Program-made: the position numbers and the translations under genes
Notes under the pieces: generated by a model
What the model was told of the DNA's origin: nothing
Database searches by the model: none
The model's input: only the letters and a program-made list of their open reading frames with translations
Part shown: positions 51,639 to 60,191 of the stretch, one piece after another
Numbering within the stretch: position 1 is the first letter of the stretch
Layout: every line of letters starts with the position of its first letter
DNA from: MnTg04 sp964568075
Lineage (GTDB): Bacteria > Pseudomonadota > Gammaproteobacteria > Steroidobacterales > MnTg04
Reading direction: 5' to 3'
NCBI GenBank assembly: GCA_964568075.1
Contig: CAZMOM010000014.1
Span: 1 to 64,000, forward strand
Length of the DNA stretch: 64,000 nucleotides

Positions 51639-52277
51639 TCAGGGTCGGCTGCGTCTGCTATCCAGCCATGAAGTGATCGAGCCCCATTGTGCCCAATCCG
51701 GCCAGGCCAGGTATTCCGGTAATTCAAAAATACCCATGCCACGCGTGTAGGCACGCACGTAATTTTGCGCCTCACGCAACTTACCGATGTAAGGCAACTT
51801 GAGTTTGCGCAGGTAGTCTTCCAGATCCCCGAAAATCAGCGTGTTTTCCTTGACTCGGTTGGCAACCACGCCGATCCGGACCTCCCTCCTCTCCACTTTG
51901 CTGACCTGCCTGAGCTCATCGACAAACCGGTGCGTGGCCTTGATATCAATGCTTGAGGGCAGAACCGGTACGATGATGGTCTCGGCCCGGCGGATCAGAT
52001 CACTCAGTTCCCGGCCATGAGTGCGTGCGGGTGCATCCATGACCACGACATCTGCGTTTCTGGGCACCTGGCGCAATCCACCGTCAAAGGCAGCCACCCC
52101 AACGATCGAGTCGAGATAGTCCGGACGCTGATCCAGCCAGTCCAGGCAGGAACATTGTCGATCGTAATCGGCGAGGACCACGACCTGTTCCTGATCGGCG
52201 TAATAGGTGGCGATATTGGTAGCCAGCGTGCTTTTCCCGCAGCCGCCCTTCGCGTTCATCACCATGATGTGTCTCAT
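51639..52277 (-). CDS. Orphan ParA/MinD-like ATPase
   Basis: The 212-residue P-loop ATPase has the deviant Walker A KGGCGKSTLATN at the N-terminus, the switch VVMDAPARTHG near residue 80 and a Walker B-like stretch. It is shorter than plasmid ParA and has no ParB or parS nearby. It resembles small ParA proteins that position intracellular cargo on the nucleoid. Partner unknown; the neighbouring ubiD is on the same strand but apparently separate. Confidence 0.88.
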   Translation of the reverse strand: MRHIMVMNAKGGCGKSTLATNIATYYADQEQVVVLADYDRQCSCLDWLDQRPDYLDSIVGVAAFDGGLRQVPRNADVVVMDAPARTHGRELSDLIRRAETIIVPVLPSSIDIKATHRFVDELRQVSKVERREVRIGVVANRVKENTLIFGDLEDYLRKLKLPYIGKLREAQNYVRAYTRGMGIFELPEYLAWPDWAQWGSITSWLDSRRSRP

Positions 52278-52361
52278 GCCCCTTCCCTTCTTGGTTTTTT
52301 TGTGTGGTGTTATGTCAAGTTTGCCCCAGCAGGCGTTGCGCTGGCAAACCCGACACGGCCT

Positions 52362-53834
52362 CTATTGCCCTGCGATTCCGAGCCGATCCCAAATGTCATC
52401 GATTCTTTTTGTAACCTCGGGACTCATGCTGATCTTTCTTCCCCAGCCTCGTTGCGTCTCCGCCGGCCACTTATCGGTAGCATCAATACCCATTTTTGAA
52501 CCCAGCCCTGATACCGGCGAAGCAAAGTCGAGGTAGTCGATCGGCGTGTTTTCTATTATGACCGTATCCCTGGCCGGATCTACCCGCGTGGTAATCGCCC
52601 AGATCACGTCCTCCCAGTTGCGCACATCGATGTCATCGTCAGTGACAATGACGAACTTGGTGTACATGAACTGCCTCAGATAAGACCAGACACCCATCAT
52701 GATGCGCCTGGCGTGGCCGGCATATTGTTTCTTGATGCTGACGACGGCCATCCGGTATGAGCACCCTTCGGGCGGTAGGTAGAAATCCTGAATTTCCGGA
52801 AACTGCTTCTGGATCAGGGGCACGAATACTTCGTTTAGCGCGACCCCCAAAATTGCCGGTTCATCCGGTGGCCGACCGGTATAGGTGCTGTGGTAAATCG
52901 GATTTTCTCGCATCGTGATGCGCTCGATCGTCACCACCGGAAACTCTTCAACTTCGTTGTAATAACCGGTGTGATCGCCAAACGGCCCCTCTGGCGCCTC
53001 ATCGTCCGGATAGATGTAACCCTCGAGAATTATCTCCGCCGTGGCCGGGACGTCGAGATCGGCATGCATGCAGCTCGCCACGCGTGTTCGTTTGCCCCGC
53101 AGCAATCCAGCAAAGGCATATTCCGACAGGGCGTCCGGGACAGGCGTCACCGCGGCCAGCGTAGTCGCTGGATCCGCTCCCAGTGCAACTGCAACCGGAA
53201 AGGGCTCGCCTGGATTCTTTTGCTGCCAGTCACGAAAATCAAGCGCACCGCCACGATGCGCCAGCCAACGCATAATAACCCGGTTGCGGCCGATGACCTG
53301 CTGTCGATAAATACCCAGATTCAGGCGTGTCTTTTCCGGACCACGCGTAATTGTCAGTCCCCAGGTAATCAGCGGACCGGCGTCGCCCGGCCAGCAGGTC
53401 TGGATCGGCAAGCTGCTCAGATCAACATCTTCGCCCTCGATAACGATCTGCTGGCAAATTGGCTTGCGCTCCCGGCGCGGCGCCATTTTCAGCACCTGAC
53501 CGTAGATCGGGAGCTTTTCCCACGCATCTTTCATGCCATCGGGTGGCGCGGGTTCTTTCAGGTCGCCAAGCAAAATTCCGACCTCCCGCAACGATTCTGT
53601 GCCTTCCTTTCCCATCCCGAGAGCCACGCGCCTGGCGGTTCCAAACAAATTGCCGAGGACCGGCATCGAAGACCCTTTCGGATTTTCGAACAATAGCGCG
53701 GGTCCGCCGACGCGCAGCGTGCGATCGCAAATCTCGGTGATCTCCAGGCAGGGATCCACCGCCTCCCTGATTCGCACCAGTTCTCCCATCGCTTCGAGCT
53801 TGTCGATAAAGTCCCTCAGATCCTGATACTGCAT
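52362..53834 (-). CDS. ubiD: 3-octaprenyl-4-hydroxybenzoate decarboxylase
   Basis: The 490-residue prenylated-FMN enzyme decarboxylates the ubiquinone precursor. It starts with MQYQDLRDFIDKLEAMGELVRI. It has the family segments NLGIYRQQVIGRNRVIMRWL with ligands to the cofactor, EGPFGDHTGYYNE with the catalytic Glu, and a late CSYRMAVVSIKKQYAGHA. ubiX is not in the window, but ubiE, ubiJ, ubiB and ubiK are. Confidence 0.96.
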   Translation of the reverse strand: MQYQDLRDFIDKLEAMGELVRIREAVDPCLEITEICDRTLRVGGPALLFENPKGSSMPVLGNLFGTARRVALGMGKEGTESLREVGILLGDLKEPAPPDGMKDAWEKLPIYGQVLKMAPRRERKPICQQIVIEGEDVDLSSLPIQTCWPGDAGPLITWGLTITRGPEKTRLNLGIYRQQVIGRNRVIMRWLAHRGGALDFRDWQQKNPGEPFPVAVALGADPATTLAAVTPVPDALSEYAFAGLLRGKRTRVASCMHADLDVPATAEIILEGYIYPDDEAPEGPFGDHTGYYNEVEEFPVVTIERITMRENPIYHSTYTGRPPDEPAILGVALNEVFVPLIQKQFPEIQDFYLPPEGCSYRMAVVSIKKQYAGHARRIMMGVWSYLRQFMYTKFVIVTDDDIDVRNWEDVIWAITTRVDPARDTVIIENTPIDYLDFASPVSGLGSKMGIDATDKWPAETQRGWGRKISMSPEVTKRIDDIWDRLGIAGQ

Positions 53835-53939
53835 GCGCTGGCCGCCGTGTGAAATGAGGCACCACTATAAACACGCCGGAGGCGATTTCAAACGTCCCTT
53901 TGCCCTTGCACCCCGGCGAAGAGTCTGTACTCTTGGCCT

Positions 53940-54770
53940 ATGCAGCTGCATTTCATCAAGATGCATGGCGTTGGCAACGACTTCGTCATTTTCGAACCGC
54001 AGGCAGGGCAATCCGTACCGGAATCTGAAACTCTGAGAGAACTGGCGAATCGACGTACCGGGATCGGCTTCGATCAGGTCCTGATCCTCGAGCCACCGCG
54101 ACAGGAAGGCAGCGATATTTTTTATCGAATCTTTAATGCCGATGGGGTCGAAGTTGAGCAGTGCGGTAACGGCGCTCGATGCATCGCAAGACTGTTATTT
54201 GAAAGACATGGGAAGAAAAATGCGGAGCTGGCGATGGATAGCCCGGGTGGCCGGGTAAGAGCGCGCGTACTGGAAGACGGCCAGGTTTCGGTCAATATGG
54301 GCATGCCCGTTTTTGACCCGGCAAGCCTGCCTTTCAATGTCAGCAGCGAAGCGCATGTGTACCCACTGGAAGTTGCCGGCAGCGCTTTAGAGATAGGCGC
54401 TGTCTCCATTGGCAACGCTCACGCCGTGGTGACAGTTGCATCGGTAGACACGGCCCCGGTCGATCGGATCGGCCCTGCTTTGGAGAATCATCCGGCTTTC
54501 CCGCGCAGGACCAATGTCGGTTTCATGGAGATCATTGATCCAGGCCACATTCGTTTGCGCGTCCATGAGCGAGGAACCGGCGAAACCCGCGCCTGTGGAA
54601 CTGGCGCCTGTGCGGCGGTCGCCGTCGGCAGAAAACACGGCAAACTGGACGATTCCGTCATGGTGGAGCTACCCGGCGGCGAATTACAGGTAAACTGGGC
54701 GGGACCCGGCGAATCCATCTGGCTCACCGGTCCGGCAACCAAAGTCTATGAGGGAACATTGGAATTATGA
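53940..54770 (+). CDS. dapF: Diaminopimelate epimerase
   Basis: The 276-residue two-Cys racemase converts LL- to meso-diaminopimelate for lysine and peptidoglycan. The first Cys is in VEQCGNGARC near residue 73 and the second in ETRACGTGACAA near residue 219. The start FIKMHGVGNDFV is classical. It begins the compact run dapF-DUF484-xerC-hslV-hslU-DUF971-ubiE-ubiJ-ubiB and overlaps the next gene by ATGA. Confidence 0.97.
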   Translation: MQLHFIKMHGVGNDFVIFEPQAGQSVPESETLRELANRRTGIGFDQVLILEPPRQEGSDIFYRIFNADGVEVEQCGNGARCIARLLFERHGKKNAELAMDSPGGRVRARVLEDGQVSVNMGMPVFDPASLPFNVSSEAHVYPLEVAGSALEIGAVSIGNAHAVVTVASVDTAPVDRIGPALENHPAFPRRTNVGFMEIIDPGHIRLRVHERGTGETRACGTGACAAVAVGRKHGKLDDSVMVELPGGELQVNWAGPGESIWLTGPATKVYEGTLEL

Positions 54771-55483
54771 GAAGTCGGGGTATTCAGCGACGCAAGGATA
54801 AAGCCACCAGCGGTATTTCGGATGAAGCGGTCGCACATTTTCTGGAAGGCCATCCGGAATTTTTTGAACGACACGCATTGCTGCTGAGCAAACTGCACTT
54901 GCCGCACCAGACAGGAAGCAGCGCAGTATCTCTCGTCGAGCGCCAGATCGGAATACTGCGGCAACGAAACCGCAAGCTGGAAAACCAACTCAGGGAGTTG
55001 ATGGAGGTAGGCCGGCACAACGATGACCTGTCCGGCAAGATCCACCAGCTTTGCCGGCGGCTAATCCATGCTACCGATTTCGGCCAGACCGTTGACCTGA
55101 TTGAAGCGACATTGCGACAGGATTTCAATGGCGACGAAATCGTCATCGTATTGTTCAGAGATAGTTTGACCGACAAGGAAGAGTACCCGGATATGCGGTT
55201 TTTGCATTGGACGACATCAGATGCGAACGAAATGAAACCATTTGCTACTTTTCTGAAAAATGCGGCGCCCCGCTGTGGACAAATTCGCGATGCCCAGCGA
55301 GATTACCTGTTTGGAACGGAGACCAATGAAATTGGCTCGGTCGCTATGATGCCGCTGGGGCCCGGGTCGGAGATCGGCATGCTTGCTATTGGCAGCGCGG
55401 ATGAACAACGTTTTCATCCGGCGATGAGTACGGACTTCCTGGCACGAATAGGAGACCTGGTAAGCGCGGCGCTTACCCGCTAG
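54767..55483 (+). CDS. DUF484 (GAF-like) protein
   Basis: The 238-residue protein starts with DEAVAHFLEGHPEFFERHALLLSKLHLPH, the DUF484 signature. A coiled coil (RQIGILRQRNRKLENQLRELM) and a GAF-like C-terminal half follow. It lies between dapF and xerC as in many Gammaproteobacteria. Function unknown; the fixed location suggests an envelope or chromosome-related task. Confidence 0.93.
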   Translation: MRSRGIQRRKDKATSGISDEAVAHFLEGHPEFFERHALLLSKLHLPHQTGSSAVSLVERQIGILRQRNRKLENQLRELMEVGRHNDDLSGKIHQLCRRLIHATDFGQTVDLIEATLRQDFNGDEIVIVLFRDSLTDKEEYPDMRFLHWTTSDANEMKPFATFLKNAAPRCGQIRDAQRDYLFGTETNEIGSVAMMPLGPGSEIGMLAIGSADEQRFHPAMSTDFLARIGDLVSAALTR

Positions 55484-55486
55484 GCG

Positions 55487-56389
55487 ATGAACGAGTCAGC
55501 CCGCCGGTGGCTGGATCAATACCTTGACCACCTGCGTTTGGAGCGCAGACTCTCACCTCACACCTCTAGCAACTATGGTCGTGACCTGTGGTCGCTGTTC
55601 GATTTTTGTCAGCAACACGATATTCAGGACTGGAGCGCCGTCGACGTTCACCTGGTCAGGCAGTTCGCCGCGACTTGTCACCGCAAAGGGCTGTCGCCAC
55701 GCAGCATCCAAAGACGCCTCTCATCTGTTCGCGGGCTTTATCATTACCTGATTCGCGAAGGGCTGGCCACGTTCAACCCTGCGCTCGATGTCAAAGCGCC
55801 GAAAGCGGCGAAAAGACTACCGGAGACCCTGGATGCCGACAGCATGGCGCGATTACTGGACATTCCAACCGTGACGACGGAGGCTGTTCGAGACAAGGCC
55901 ATTCTTGAGCTGCTTTATTCTTCCGGATTGCGTCTTCAGGAACTCACCGGGTTAAACCTCAGCGAACTCGATCTGCACGATGCCACCGTACGGGTACTTG
56001 GCAAGGGAAATAAGACCCGCATTCTACCGGTTGGCCGGTATGCGATCGAGGCGCTCTCGGCGTGGCTGAAATGTCGAGGTCAATTGGCAAGACGCGACGA
56101 GACGGCGGTATTTGTTGGCCGGCGCGGCCGCCGCATCAGCCCGCGCGTTGTGCAGTCGCGGGTCAAACACTGGGCGAGGCATCAGGGCATTCCCAACCGC
56201 GTCTATCCACATTTGTTTCGCCACAGCTTCGCCACCCACATACTCGAGTCCAGCGGCGATCTCCGCGGCGTTCAGGAGTTATTGGGACACGCTGATATCA
56301 GTACAACCCAAATTTATACGCATCTTGATTTTCAGCATCTGGCCCGCATATACGACAAGGCCCACCCCCGGGCCCGAAAAAAAGCCTGA
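55487..56389 (+). CDS. xerC: Tyrosine recombinase XerC
   Basis: With XerD this enzyme resolves chromosome dimers at dif. The 300-residue protein has the N-terminal core-binding domain and a catalytic domain with SSGLRLQELTGLN (Arg), GKGNKTRILP (Lys), HLFRHSFATHIL (His/Arg) and LGHADISTTQIYTH (His/Tyr). The start is 3 bp after DUF484. Full length, unlike the element's short recombinase. Confidence 0.96.
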   Translation: MNESARRWLDQYLDHLRLERRLSPHTSSNYGRDLWSLFDFCQQHDIQDWSAVDVHLVRQFAATCHRKGLSPRSIQRRLSSVRGLYHYLIREGLATFNPALDVKAPKAAKRLPETLDADSMARLLDIPTVTTEAVRDKAILELLYSSGLRLQELTGLNLSELDLHDATVRVLGKGNKTRILPVGRYAIEALSAWLKCRGQLARRDETAVFVGRRGRRISPRVVQSRVKHWARHQGIPNRVYPHLFRHSFATHILESSGDLRGVQELLGHADISTTQIYTHLDFQHLARIYDKAHPRARKKA

Positions 56390-56445
56390 CTGGAACGGGC
56401 AATTGGTGATCCGCTCGCGGGTGCCTGCATAAAAAGGACAACCAC

Positions 56446-56985
56446 ATGGAACAATTCCGTGGAACCACTGTACTCAGCGTCCGCCGCAATGGCCGTGTGG
56501 TCATGGGCGGTGACGGCCAGGTCTCGATGGGGAATACGATTATGAAAGCCAATGCCCGCAAGGTACGCCGTCTTTATGACGACAAGATTCTGGCGGGCTT
56601 CGCCGGCGGAACCGCCGACGCATTTACCTTGTTTGAGCGGTTCGAGGGCAAGCTTCAGCAGTACGGCGACCTGACTCGGGCGGCGATCGAGCTGGCCAAG
56701 GACTGGCGAACGGACCGCATGCTCAGGCGTCTGGAGGCCCTGCTATGCGTTGCCGATATCGAGCAGTCATTTATAATCTCCGGCAATGGCGATGTTATCG
56801 AGCCGGAAGACCAGCTGATGGCGATCGGTTCGGGCGGTGCGTTTGCCCAGGCTGCGGCCCGCGCCTTACTAGATAACACCGATATGGAGGCGCCCGATAT
56901 CGTGCGCGCCGCGCTGAATATTGCGGGCGACATCTGTGTTTTTACCAATCAGAATCTCGTCATTGACGAGCTAGTCGCCGGCTAG
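56446..56985 (+). CDS. hslV: ATP-dependent protease subunit HslV
   Basis: The 179-residue proteasome-like peptidase has a short propeptide MEQFRG followed by the catalytic Thr in TTVLSVRRNGRVVMGGDGQVS. DDKILAGFAGGTADAFTLFERFE and AIGSGGAFAQAAARALL are also typical. HslV forms two hexamers that pair with HslU, encoded 24 bp downstream. AAAAGGACAACC precedes the ATG. Confidence 0.97.
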   Translation: MEQFRGTTVLSVRRNGRVVMGGDGQVSMGNTIMKANARKVRRLYDDKILAGFAGGTADAFTLFERFEGKLQQYGDLTRAAIELAKDWRTDRMLRRLEALLCVADIEQSFIISGNGDVIEPEDQLMAIGSGGAFAQAAARALLDNTDMEAPDIVRAALNIAGDICVFTNQNLVIDELVAG

Positions 56986-57009
56986 ATCGAATTTACTGCA
57001 GGAAGCCGT

Positions 57010-58377
57010 ATGTCGCAGATGACCCCCAGGGAAATCGTCCAGGAGCTGGACAAACACATCGTCGGTCAGGACCAGGCCAAGCGCGCTGTAGCGATTGCCC
57101 TGCGGAACCGGTGGCGCCGCATGCAGGTTGACGATGCAATGCGCGAGGAAATCACGCCAAAAAACATACTGATGATCGGCCCAACAGGCGTTGGCAAGAC
57201 TGAAATTGCCCGGCGCCTGGCGAACCTCGCGAAAGCACCCTTTATCAAGGTCGAAGCAACTAAATTTACCGAGGTCGGCTATGTCGGACGCGAAGTCGAT
57301 TCGATAATTCGGGACCTGACCGATGTCGCCGTCAAGATGACCCGCGAAGACGCAATGGGCAAAGTGCGCCCCCGGGCAGAGGACGCGGCGGAGGAGCGAA
57401 TCCTGAACGCGTTATTGCCCGGTGTGGAGCCCGGTATGGGGCCGGATATGGGGCCCGCTGTCGGTTTTGCCAACGAACCGGTCGGCGATCAAAAAAAGAA
57501 ATCCGACACGCGACAGAAATTTCGCAAGATGCTGCGTGAAGGGAAAATAGATGACCGGGAGATTGAAATAGAGGCCAGGTCCTTACCGGTCGGCGTCGAA
57601 ATCATGGCGCCGCCGGGAATGGAAGAAATGACCCAGCAGTTGCAGGGCCTTTTTCAAAACATGGGCAGTAATCGAAAAACCACGCGAAAACTCAAGGTCA
57701 AGGATGCATTCAAATTGCTGACTGATGAAGAGGCTGCGAAAATGGTTAACGACGAGGACCTGAAGTTGCGTGCCCTGGATAACGTCGAGCAGAATGGTAT
57801 CGTATTTATCGACGAACTGGATAAAGTCGCGCGCCGTTCCGAAACTGTGGGCGCGGACGTCTCCCGGGAAGGTGTACAGAGGGATCTGTTGCCTCTGGTC
57901 GAAGGATGTTCGGTCAGCACCAAGTATGGTGTGGTCAGAACAGACCATATTCTTTTTATTGCCTCCGGCGCTTTTCATGTCGTAAAACCGGCCGACCTGA
58001 TCCCGGAGCTGCAGGGCAGGTTCCCGATCCGGGTTGAGCTGGATGCGTTGAAAACAAAGGATTTCCAACGCATCCTGACCGAACCGGACTACTCGCTCAC
58101 CGAGCAGTACAGTGCGCTGATGGGTACCGAGGGGCTAACCCTGACTTTCACCAAGGATGCCATTTGCCGGCTCGCGGAAATCGCTTTCAAGGTCAATGAA
58201 AAAACAGAAAATATAGGTGCGCGGCGGCTGCACACGGTACTGGAAAGACTGCTGGAAAAAATCTCTTTTGAGGCCGCCGATCGCGAAGGCCTTGCGGTCA
58301 GCATTGACGCCGCCTATGTCGATGAGCACCTCGCCGAGCTGGCGGAGGATGAAGATCTCAGCCGTTATATACTCTAA
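57010..58377 (+). CDS. hslU: ATP-dependent protease ATPase subunit HslU
   Basis: The 455-residue AAA+ unfoldase has Walker A GPTGVGKTEIARRLA near residue 60, an intermediate domain inserted from about residue 110 to 230 (including GMGPDMGPAV and the basic KKKSDTRQKFRKM). Walker B GIVFIDELDKVARR and the C-terminal sensor segment (NIGARRLHTVLERLLE) follow. It unfolds proteins for HslV. The extended Gly/Met/Pro stretch in the insertion is slightly unusual. Confidence 0.97.
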   Translation: MSQMTPREIVQELDKHIVGQDQAKRAVAIALRNRWRRMQVDDAMREEITPKNILMIGPTGVGKTEIARRLANLAKAPFIKVEATKFTEVGYVGREVDSIIRDLTDVAVKMTREDAMGKVRPRAEDAAEERILNALLPGVEPGMGPDMGPAVGFANEPVGDQKKKSDTRQKFRKMLREGKIDDREIEIEARSLPVGVEIMAPPGMEEMTQQLQGLFQNMGSNRKTTRKLKVKDAFKLLTDEEAAKMVNDEDLKLRALDNVEQNGIVFIDELDKVARRSETVGADVSREGVQRDLLPLVEGCSVSTKYGVVRTDHILFIASGAFHVVKPADLIPELQGRFPIRVELDALKTKDFQRILTEPDYSLTEQYSALMGTEGLTLTFTKDAICRLAEIAFKVNEKTENIGARRLHTVLERLLEKISFEAADREGLAVSIDAAYVDEHLAELAEDEDLSRYIL

Positions 58378-58406
58378 ACGGCGATACGGGCCTTCAACCG
58401 GTAGTC

Positions 58407-58793
58407 ATGAATCAGCCATTACAGCCAAGCGATATTCGCGTCCTGAAGAAGTCACGCATTCTGGAAGTCAGTTTTACGAACGGCAAGACCTTTTCACTGC
58501 CATTTGAGTATCTTCGCTGTTTTTCGCCGTCGGCGGAAGTGCGCGGCCACGGCGGCCCGATGCAACTGGTGGTTGGGAAGGAGCTGGTCGATATCACCGA
58601 CGTTGAGCCCATCGGGCAATACGCGGTACGCCTGGTTTTTGACGACGGCCACGATAGCGGGCTGTATTCCTGGGATGTACTGCACGATCTGGGCATTCGT
58701 CAGCAGCAAAACTGGAGCGATTATCTGGACCGCCTTGATGCCGCCGGTTACTCTCGCAGGTCCGATCCACCCGAGGATTCCAGTGAACGGTAG
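58407..58793 (+). CDS. DUF971-domain protein
   Basis: The 128-residue protein carries the domain found at the N-terminus of gamma-butyrobetaine hydroxylases: SRILEVSFTNGKTFSLPFEYLRCFSPSAEVRGH and a later YAVRLVFDDGHDSGLYSWDVLHDLG. Alone it is a small iron-sulfur or metal-binding-like protein next to hslU and ubiE in many gammaproteobacteria. It overlaps ubiE by 11 bp. Confidence 0.92.
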   Translation: MNQPLQPSDIRVLKKSRILEVSFTNGKTFSLPFEYLRCFSPSAEVRGHGGPMQLVVGKELVDITDVEPIGQYAVRLVFDDGHDSGLYSWDVLHDLGIRQQQNWSDYLDRLDAAGYSRRSDPPEDSSER

Positions 58794-59547
58794 CGCCGGC
58801 GACAATACAGGCAAGACCCATTTCGGATTCGAGGAGGTTCCCTGGGAAGAAAAGGCTGACAAAGTCCGGCAGGTTTTTGATTCGGTTGCGGATCGCTACG
58901 ACCTGATGAATGACCTGATGTCAGCTGGCGTTCATCGTCTTTGGAAAAAATTTGCGATCGAACAGACAAACCTTCGACCGGGTATGTGTGCACTGGATGT
59001 GGCGGGTGGTACCGGCGATCTGAGTGCGGCGATGGCAAAAAAAGTCGGGAACGACGGCCTGGTCGTGCTGACCGATATTAATGGCTCGATGCTTGCTCGT
59101 GGCCGCGATCGCTTGATCGACGATGGCCAGATCGGCAACATGGCTTTTGCCCAGGCGAACGCTGAGTGCCTTCCGTTCGCCGACGAAAGCTTTGACTGCA
59201 TTACGATCGCGTTCGGCTTGCGCAACGTGACCGACAAGGATTCGGCCCTGCAGTCAATGTTCAGGGTGTTGCGCCCAGGCGGTCAATTGCTGGTGCTGGA
59301 GTTTTCGCGTCCTACAATACCGGGATTGACGCCAATCTATGAGCTGTACTCTTTCAAAATACTGCCTCTCCTGGGCAAGCTGGTTGCCGATGATGAGGAC
59401 AGTTACCGTTATCTTGCCGAGTCAATCCGTCGGCACCCCGACCAGGAAACCTTACTGCAGATGATGGCTGATGCCGGCTTCGAGAAAACGCGCTATCACA
59501 ATCTCAGTGGCGGTATCGTGGCCCTGCACCGGGGATATAAATTTTGA
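58783..59547 (+). CDS. ubiE: Ubiquinone/menaquinone C-methyltransferase
   Basis: The 254-residue SAM-dependent enzyme has HFGFEEVPWEEKADKVRQVFDSVADRYDLMNDLMS, the SAM motif LDVAGGTGDLSAAMAKK and the UbiE signature FGLRNVTDKDSAL. I chose GTG 58783 with GAGG at about 8 nt, since it yields the family N-terminus; the frame remains open far upstream and should not be over-extended. It overlaps ubiJ by TTGA. Confidence 0.96.
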   Translation: MNGSAGDNTGKTHFGFEEVPWEEKADKVRQVFDSVADRYDLMNDLMSAGVHRLWKKFAIEQTNLRPGMCALDVAGGTGDLSAAMAKKVGNDGLVVLTDINGSMLARGRDRLIDDGQIGNMAFAQANAECLPFADESFDCITIAFGLRNVTDKDSALQSMFRVLRPGGQLLVLEFSRPTIPGLTPIYELYSFKILPLLGKLVADDEDSYRYLAESIRRHPDQETLLQMMADAGFEKTRYHNLSGGIVALHRGYKF

Positions 59548-60191
59548 GCGACTCGATCGCCGCCTCGATACTGCTAAAACCACTGGCAGGATTGTTCAAC
59601 CGCAGAATCGATGACTCGTCGCAGGCGCGAAACTTGTGCAAACGCCTGGACGGCCGGACGCTGGCCCTGCAATTGAGCCCTGACACCCCGCACAGCAGCC
59701 TCGCGATCTATCTCAGTATTGCAGAAGAACGGGTCAGCGTTCACGGCAGCTGCACCGACGAGCCCGACGTCATCATCGCCGCCGGGTTAACCGGCCTGCT
59801 TGACCTGGCGTCCGATCGTGCCGAGGAGGCGATCCGCGCCGGCAGAGTCCGGTTTTTCGGCGATTCGGATATTGCTCAGGATTTCCGCAAGCTGCTGCAG
59901 CTGACGCGCCCGGACTGGGAAGAGGAACTGTCTCGTCTGACCGGCGACGCCGCCGCTCACCAGATCGGCAATCTGTTTCGATCCGCACTCGGTTTCGGCC
60001 GGAAAATATTTTCCACGGTTACCCAGAACGCGGCCGAGTTTCTGCAGGAGGAAAGTCGCGACCTGCCCAGTAAACCTGAATTCGATCGCTGGCTGGAAGA
60101 AACAGACGAACTACGCGAAGACACCGACCGACTTGAAGCACGAATCCAGCGGCTGGAAGCTGCAGGTAGCAACGGTGGCGGCAGTGCGTAA
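59544..60191 (+). CDS. ubiJ: Ubiquinone biosynthesis accessory factor UbiJ (SCP2 domain)
   Basis: The 215-residue protein has an N-terminal SCP2 sterol-carrier domain (ARNLCKRLDGRTLALQL ... DVIIAAGLTGLLDLA in outline) that holds the lipid tail. A C-terminal coiled coil (DELREDTDRLEARIQRLEAAG) probably binds UbiK. The TTG start at 59544 overlaps the ubiE stop; ATG is not available nearby in frame. UbiE-UbiJ-UbiB order is conserved. Confidence 0.92.
   Translation: MSDSIAASILLKPLAGLFNRRIDDSSQARNLCKRLDGRTLALQLSPDTPHSSLAIYLSIAEERVSVHGSCTDEPDVIIAAGLTGLLDLASDRAEEAIRAGRVRFFGDSDIAQDFRKLLQLTRPDWEEELSRLTGDAAAHQIGNLFRSALGFGRKIFSTVTQNAAEFLQEESRDLPSKPEFDRWLEETDELREDTDRLEARIQRLEAAGSNGGGSA

Noticed and set aside
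58504..58782. An N-terminal extension of ubiE overlapping the DUF971 gene
   Set aside because: UbiE homologues begin near the HFGFEEVPW segment; the extension is a shadow of DUF971 in another frame.
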